Shown one piece after another: positions 59,461-64,000 of a stretch of 64,000 nucleotides of DNA. Both the position numbers and the translations under genes were made by a program. This stretch comes from Yersinia ruckeri ATCC 29473. Lineage in GTDB: Bacteria; Pseudomonadota; Gammaproteobacteria; Enterobacterales; Enterobacteriaceae. The notes beneath the pieces are model-generated. The model ran no database searches and was not told the DNA's origin. It saw nothing but the letters and a program-made list of their open reading frames with translations. The stretch lies in assembly GCF_000754815.1 (NCBI RefSeq), contig NZ_KN150747.1:3072896-3136895 (forward strand). Reading direction: 5' to 3'. How positions within the stretch are numbered: the first letter of the stretch is position 1; each line of letters opens with the position of its first letter.

Positions 59461-59556
59461 AATAGCTTTAATGAATAATAGCTTTGTCGATCAATAGTTT
59501 TATAGAACAATAGCTTTATCAATCAGTGGGTTTATCAATCAATCGTTTTATCGAGC
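59461..59556. repeat. Six tandem 16-base repeats between menF and menD
   Basis: Units of 16 bases start at 59461, 59477, 59493, 59509, 59525 and 59541, with consensus AATAGCTTTATCAATC. They diverge at several positions but keep the period exactly. They lie in the 410-base gap between menF and menD, which holds no gene that I can support. Confidence 0.75.
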
Positions 59557-59762
59557 GGTCGTGGCGAGATACCATCAAAATGATGGGTATGGCATCTCGC
59601 GGTACGCCACCCGCAGAAAACCACTCAACTCGTTGATTAAGATGAATTTTAATTTCTCACAACCCTACCGCACCACACAACTGAGATCTAGTTTACACCT
59701 GCCGAATCAACGCCACAATCCGCCCTTATGACTCGTGGGGATACCCATCATCATGCATCACG

Positions 59763-61109
59763 CTACTCCCCTTCCAGCAGAGTCAGTAATCCAGCAGATT
59801 TGTTTTCGATTTCCAGCCATTCCATCAACGGATCGGAACCCGCCACAATCCCTGCGCCAGCATAAATTCGAACCTGATTGTCTTCGACCTGCGCCGAACG
59901 CAGCGCTACGGCAAATTCGGCCTGTTCCCGGCAGAAATAACCGGCAGAACCGGCGTACCATGCACGAGAAAAAGGCTCGTGCTGACGAATAAACTGACGC
60001 GCAGCCTCCCGAGGCAATCCGGCTACTGCCGCAGTTGGCTGCAAGCGTAGCAGGCAGTCTGCGTCACTGCTGCGCTGTAGCTGTGCCTGAATACGCCGAC
60101 GTAAATGCTGCACTTTACGTAAACGGATAACTTCGGCTGGCATCACGTCGACCGCCGAAACGCCGCCTTGCAAACGCTGGCAGATATCGTCCACGACCAG
60201 CAGGTTTTCTCGCTGATTCTTATCGTCACTGACCAGCCAGTTCGCCATACGCGCCGCCTGAGCATCATCTCGATCATTGGCGACCGTCCCCGCCAGTGCT
60301 TCGGTTTCCAATTGCAGTTGATGGCGACGATAAAGGCGCTCAGGGCTGGAACCGATAAATGCCCGCCGCGCATCAAAGCGCAGCATAAAATGAAAACACT
60401 GATGATTAACCTGACGGCTAGCCGCCATCAATGCTGGGCTGAACAGCGGTTCCCGCAGCGTCAACTGCGTGATCCGTGCCAGTACCACTTTTTCCATCTG
60501 CTGACTGGCAATAGTTGCCAACGCCTGTTCCAGTAAGCTATTCCAGCCAGGTTGTTCCGGCAGATGCTGGCTATTTTCCATTTCAACCGATAACGCGGGA
60601 ATAGGACGCGGAGCGACCATCTGTCCGATAAAATCGTTGGCCTGACGGGCATCCTGTAGCAAGGAGCTATCACTGGCCAGATTGAGCGTCAGATAGGTTT
60701 CACCGCCACGGCGCAGCAGTTGTAATCGCGGCAAAAACAGAAAAGCAGAAGATTGATTGGCAAAAGGGGCATGAGCAGTAGCTTCAGCTTGTTCTGGCGG
60801 TTCAAAAGCATTCAAGCCCCAAATGCGTAGCCCGGTTCTGGCGGCTTGCCGTTGGATAAAGTCATCAGCGGCATTGATATCGCCAAACTGCTGTACCTGA
60901 CCACACATGGCCGCTTCTTCATGACCATCTCGATGCCGCCAGTAAAACTGCGGGTACAAGGGTTGGGCTGCTAACCATTCCAACAATTGGCTACTGAGTG
61001 CCGTGGCTACTGGCAGGATAATTTGCTGAACACCGGGACAGTCGGGAAACCCAGCATCCAGTTTATGCTGTAATTTTTCCAGCAAATCAGAAAGTTGTGT
61101 CACGACCAC
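59763..61109 (-). CDS. menF: Isochorismate synthase MenF
   Basis: This 448-residue chorismate-utilising enzyme shows the C-terminal catalytic pattern: [66 protein letters not shown] and [20 protein letters not shown]. It converts chorismate to isochorismate, the first committed step to menaquinone. It heads the menFDHBCE gene order. Confidence 0.93.
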   Translation of the reverse strand: MVVTQLSDLLEKLQHKLDAGFPDCPGVQQIILPVATALSSQLLEWLAAQPLYPQFYWRHRDGHEEAAMCGQVQQFGDINAADDFIQRQAARTGLRIWGLNAFEPPEQAEATAHAPFANQSSAFLFLPRLQLLRRGGETYLTLNLASDSSLLQDARQANDFIGQMVAPRPIPALSVEMENSQHLPEQPGWNSLLEQALATIASQQMEKVVLARITQLTLREPLFSPALMAASRQVNHQCFHFMLRFDARRAFIGSSPERLYRRHQLQLETEALAGTVANDRDDAQAARMANWLVSDDKNQRENLLVVDDICQRLQGGVSAVDVMPAEVIRLRKVQHLRRRIQAQLQRSSDADCLLRLQPTAAVAGLPREAARQFIRQHEPFSRAWYAGSAGYFCREQAEFAVALRSAQVEDNQVRIYAGAGIVAGSDPLMEWLEIENKSAGLLTLLEGE

Positions 61110-61360
61110 CTCGGAAAATCAACATAAAGAGTGGGATTATACGGGGTGATGGCAATAAGAAAAGTCACAACCGAACGTTATTAGTGTTTATCACACTAAT
61201 AGTTAATATTGAGGGTAAAATTTACCCATTTAGTGTTACTGGCATCCACCAGCATAGCCAAACGCGCTGAACCGGATAAATAGCCTGACCTGATTTTTTA
61301 GATAAATAACCAAGAGAGGCTAACTTCTGCGCGACGACATTCAGTCAAACCAGCAAGCGA

Positions 61361-61672
61361 TTAACGGCGAGTCAGCAGTAAACCGACAATCAGGCCGACG
61401 GTGGCACCAATACCGACACCATGCCAAGGTTTTTCACGCACATATTCATTCGTGCGGCATACTGCATCTTTGGCTCGTTCAATAGAGCAATCCATCTTGC
61501 CATTTAAACGATCTCTAACTGCTTTGAGGGTATTTTCTGCCCGGGCTTTGACTAGCTGATAACCGTCATCCCCCATATTACCAGATGACCGCAGCACCTC
61601 TTCCAACGTATCAGTCAGCATGTTTAAATCATCATCTAACGAGGTCTGTTGGGGCGCATTTACTCTGCTCAT
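61361..61672 (-). CDS. elaB: ElaB, tail-anchored DUF883 protein
   Basis: This 103-residue protein has an N-terminal coiled-coil-like helix and a C-terminal membrane anchor with glycine zipper (HGVGIGATVGLIVGLLLTRR). It matches ElaB/YqjD, inner-membrane proteins that bind ribosomes in stationary phase. The location next to menF is the conserved one. It has an atypical pair of cysteines (MDCSIERAKDAVCRT). Confidence 0.9.
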   Translation of the reverse strand: MSRVNAPQQTSLDDDLNMLTDTLEEVLRSSGNMGDDGYQLVKARAENTLKAVRDRLNGKMDCSIERAKDAVCRTNEYVREKPWHGVGIGATVGLIVGLLLTRR

Positions 61673-61848
61673 GTGACATCTCCGTGATTAAATAAATCAA
61701 TTACCGCCAATAACCCTACTCTATAACCATAGCTTAAAGAGGAAATATACGATGAGATAATCCGTAGCTCTCGCATCATTTATCAATATCCATCGCTCTG
61801 AGCCACGGTACTACGGCTTAATCCAAATCCTTTAAATGGCAGCAGCTA

Positions 61849-62370
61849 TCAATTTCCTTCACTATCCAACACCGCCGAAACCGTTGGCTGTGGTCGCTGG
61901 TTTTTCAGTTTGTCTCTTTTAGCCGCCAGCCATAATCCACTGTTTTTCATCGCATAACCAAATACCAATCCTACCAGCAGGGAGACAGAAACCCACTGCC
62001 AATCGCCGTTACCAGCAAAGGTTGCGCAGGCACCGATAAACGTGCCGGGAACGAATGAAAACCATTGCTGGCAAGCCTGAATACACATCAAAAAGGCCAC
62101 GATACCCGTCAGAAAATAGCCGAAGATGGCCCATTCCGGCTGCAACGCGCTGCCATGTATAATCAGCATGGCCCAGAATATGCCACTAGCAACGGTGAGC
62201 AGACTGATAATCAATCCTTTTATGCCGCCCTGTGGGCAGGCAAAGTAGGCGGTACAACCGAGAAACCCTGCCCAGCTTATCAGGCCGTATGTCACGGCAA
62301 CCCAGCCCCAAATACCGGAAAGAACTCCGGTGGTCATGGCAATCATCAAAATAATGTTCATCAGCATCAC
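61849..62370 (-). CDS. DUF1097 inner-membrane protein (YcdZ-like)
   Basis: This 173-residue protein has about five membrane segments (MNIILMIAMTTGVLSGIWGW; GIFWAMLIIHGS) and a hydrophilic lysine-rich tail. The pattern is that of DUF1097 proteins such as YcdZ, which resemble bacterial microcompartment-linked or permease-like proteins of unknown role. E. coli has elaA and rbn in this interval, so this gene replaces them. The start could be one of several close ATG codons. Confidence 0.7.
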   Translation of the reverse strand: MMLMNIILMIAMTTGVLSGIWGWVAVTYGLISWAGFLGCTAYFACPQGGIKGLIISLLTVASGIFWAMLIIHGSALQPEWAIFGYFLTGIVAFLMCIQACQQWFSFVPGTFIGACATFAGNGDWQWVSVSLLVGLVFGYAMKNSGLWLAAKRDKLKNQRPQPTVSAVLDSEGN

Positions 62371-62574
62371 TCACGATAAATGGTATCAATAGGACTCGCG
62401 CTATAAATGCATTTTATCCGAACCCATGTGGTTTATAGCGACCAAAATCACAATTATCATGACAAAAGCGCAAGTGATTACACTTTTTTGTGATTAAGAT
62501 CGCAACTAATTGAGCGTCTGAGTAAAAAACGCAATCTCTCTACGACGGCGGCCTGACGCTAACGTGACGGTAAT

Positions 62575-62614
62575 GAAAAACCCCCTGCCAGCTCATGCTA
62601 ACAGGGGGTTTTTC
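62575..62614 (-). terminator. Terminator of the nuo operon
   Basis: A perfect stem AAAAACCCCCTG/CAGGGGGTTTTT lies about 40 bases beyond the nuoN stop codon. Confidence 0.9.
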
Positions 62615-62654
62615 ATCAACACATAAGGTACAGAAAACCGGATTAGATTACCGA

Positions 62655-64000
62655 TCAGAACATCGGTTGAGCCATCTGAACCAACGAAATCAGTGGCTGC
62701 GGATAAATCCCAAGGAACAGTACTAGAATCGCAGAGATCAGAACGACTACGCCGCCAGCGGTCAACGCCCAGTTGCTTGGGGTATCACGCACCAGTTTTT
62801 CCGGCGGACTGAGGAACAGGCTGACGGTCACACGCAGGTAGTAATACAGACCAATGGCACTACCCAGCACGACCGCACCGGTCAACCACCACAGACTGGC
62901 GCTGACGCCCATCGCAACGACAAAGAACTTACCAATGAAGCCCAATGTCATCGGGATACCCGCCAGAGACAGCATCATCACCGTCATCACTGCCGACAGA
63001 ATAGGTTTATGCCAAAACAGGCCGCGGTAAGAGAACAGTGATTCTGCATCCGGACCTTTGTACGGGCTAGACATCAGGCTCACCACGCCGAAGGCACCCA
63101 GGCTGCTGAACAGGTAACCGGCCATATATACGCCCACGGTTTCCAGTGCCAGCTGATGGGTTTGCACCGCCACCAACGCAATCAGCAAATAGCCAAGATG
63201 TGCAATGGAAGAGTAACCCAACAAACGTTTGATATTACTTTGGCTGATCGCCATCAGGTTACCAAACAGAATTGAGGCAATGGCAATCAGCGACAACACC
63301 AGACGAATCGCTTCGCTGTCGGCAGCTGGCGCGTACATAAACAAACGCATTACCACGGCAAAAATAGCAATCTTGCTGGCGGTGGCCAGGAAGGTTGAAA
63401 CCGGTGCTGGCGCGCCCTGATAAACATCCGGGGTCCACAACTGGAAAGGCACCAGCGACAGTTTGAAGCCCAGGCCGACAATCATCATCCCCAGACCGGC
63501 CAGAATTAGCGGCTGGTGAATAACCGAGTCACTCAGACTTTTACCCAGTTCGGTGAAGGACAGACTACCAGATTCTGCATACAGCAGCGCCATACCAAAC
63601 AGCAGGAATGACGACGCAGCAGCCGACAGCAGCATGTACTTGATACTGGCTTCCAGCGAACGCTTCTGGCGATAGGCATAACCAATCAGGCCAAACAGCG
63701 GCAAGGAAATCAGTTCAATACCGAGGAACAGCGAAGCCAGATGATTGGCACTGGCCAGCAGAATGCCCCCCATGGCAGCGATCAGCACCAACAGGTAGAA
63801 CTCTTCGCGGTTGTCCGGATAACCTGCCAACCACGGATAGGCAAAGGTTGCTGTCGCCAGGCTGGCGATAATCACCAGCCCGGTATAGAACATCGCGTAA
63901 CCGTCAATCCGCATCAGCGGCGTGACATCCATTGGCCCGACTTGCCCGACGAAATACAGGGAAAGCAGCGCCAGGTTAAGTCCGATAACCGTCAGGGTGG
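62655..64000 (-). CDS. nuoN: NADH-quinone oxidoreductase subunit N (5' end outside window)
   Basis: The frame runs off the right edge; 448 codons are visible against about 485 in the family, so roughly 37 N-terminal residues are missing. The sequence before [20 protein letters not shown] ([20 protein letters not shown]) continues the same frame. The antiporter-like core has [20 protein letters not shown] with the key glutamate, and [20 protein letters not shown]. It is a membrane proton-pumping subunit of complex I and the last gene of the nuo operon. Confidence 0.95.
   Translation of the reverse strand, partial: TLTVIGLNLALLSLYFVGQVGPMDVTPLMRIDGYAMFYTGLVIIASLATATFAYPWLAGYPDNREEFYLLVLIAAMGGILLASANHLASLFLGIELISLPLFGLIGYAYRQKRSLEASIKYMLLSAAASSFLLFGMALLYAESGSLSFTELGKSLSDSVIHQPLILAGLGMMIVGLGFKLSLVPFQLWTPDVYQGAPAPVSTFLATASKIAIFAVVMRLFMYAPAADSEAIRLVLSLIAIASILFGNLMAISQSNIKRLLGYSSIAHLGYLLIALVAVQTHQLALETVGVYMAGYLFSSLGAFGVVSLMSSPYKGPDAESLFSYRGLFWHKPILSAVMTVMMLSLAGIPMTLGFIGKFFVVAMGVSASLWWLTGAVVLGSAIGLYYYLRVTVSLFLSPPEKLVRDTPSNWALTAGGVVVLISAILVLFLGIYPQPLISLVQMAQPMF

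Noticed and set aside
59461-59556. CRISPR array
   Set aside because: The units are contiguous with no spacers, so it is a simple tandem repeat.

Overview
The window looks like a chromosomal segment of a Yersinia species or a close Yersiniaceae relative. The evidence is gene content and order: ompC-micF, rcsD-rcsB-rcsC, gyrA, ubiG, nrdA-nrdB-yfaE, ecotin, yfaY, tyrP, yfaZ, a catalase, menFDHBCE, elaB and nuoN, all highly similar to enterobacterial proteins. The rcsD gene is intact, unlike the frameshifted rcsD known from Y. pestis. The species call is inference.

Positions 1 to about 20180 are the right part of a prophage. Its late genes run leftward. It has a lambda-like head module (small and large terminase, gpW, portal, S49 protease, scaffold, gpD, gpE, FI-position protein, FII-like) joined to a Mu-like contractile tail module (gp37-like, DUF2635, sheath, tube, frameshifted chaperone, tape measure with lytic transglycosylase, circularisation protein, gp44-like hub). 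A secreted moron with its own promoter and terminator lies in the tail operon, and an Acb2/Tad1-like anti-CBASS candidate lies upstream of the terminase genes. The small terminase gene and its leader carry ten copies of TGTTACC. The early side is broken: a complete IS200/IS605-type element (tnpA and tnpB) sits between a 5'-truncated rha and the C-terminal stub of a tyrosine integrase. This looks like a deletion of the immunity, replication and integration genes. The prophage ends in the 3' part of tRNA-Pro(GGG).

Positions 20180-25140 are a short variable zone. It holds a candidate small RNA with an ArcZ-like seed and an FNR-type operator, a DUF1883 gene cut by an IS6-family remnant, a LexA-controlled dinI-like gene, an MBL-fold hydrolase, ampH, a GNAT acetyltransferase and two tRNA genes (Thr, Ser).

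Positions 25300-43070 are conserved core: the porin OmpC and its neighbouring antisense-acting sRNA MicF, an MFS transporter, the complete Rcs envelope-stress phosphorelay, DNA gyrase A, ubiquinone methyltransferase UbiG and the class Ia ribonucleotide reductase with its ferredoxin YfaE.

Positions 43070-53720 mix core and accessory genes. The most unusual is an AT-rich gene at 43152-43988 whose product resembles a eukaryotic-type RhoGAP domain with the arginine finger kept; it is a candidate translocated effector and is divergent from ecotin. A gtrAB plus GtrII-type O-antigen glucosylation cluster follows yfaY. Two remnants of the same IS200/IS605 ends lie beside tyrP and yfaZ.

Positions 53720-64000 hold the menaquinone operon menF-D-H-B-C-E, elaB, a DUF1097 membrane protein and the start of the nuo operon's last gene, nuoN, which runs off the right edge.
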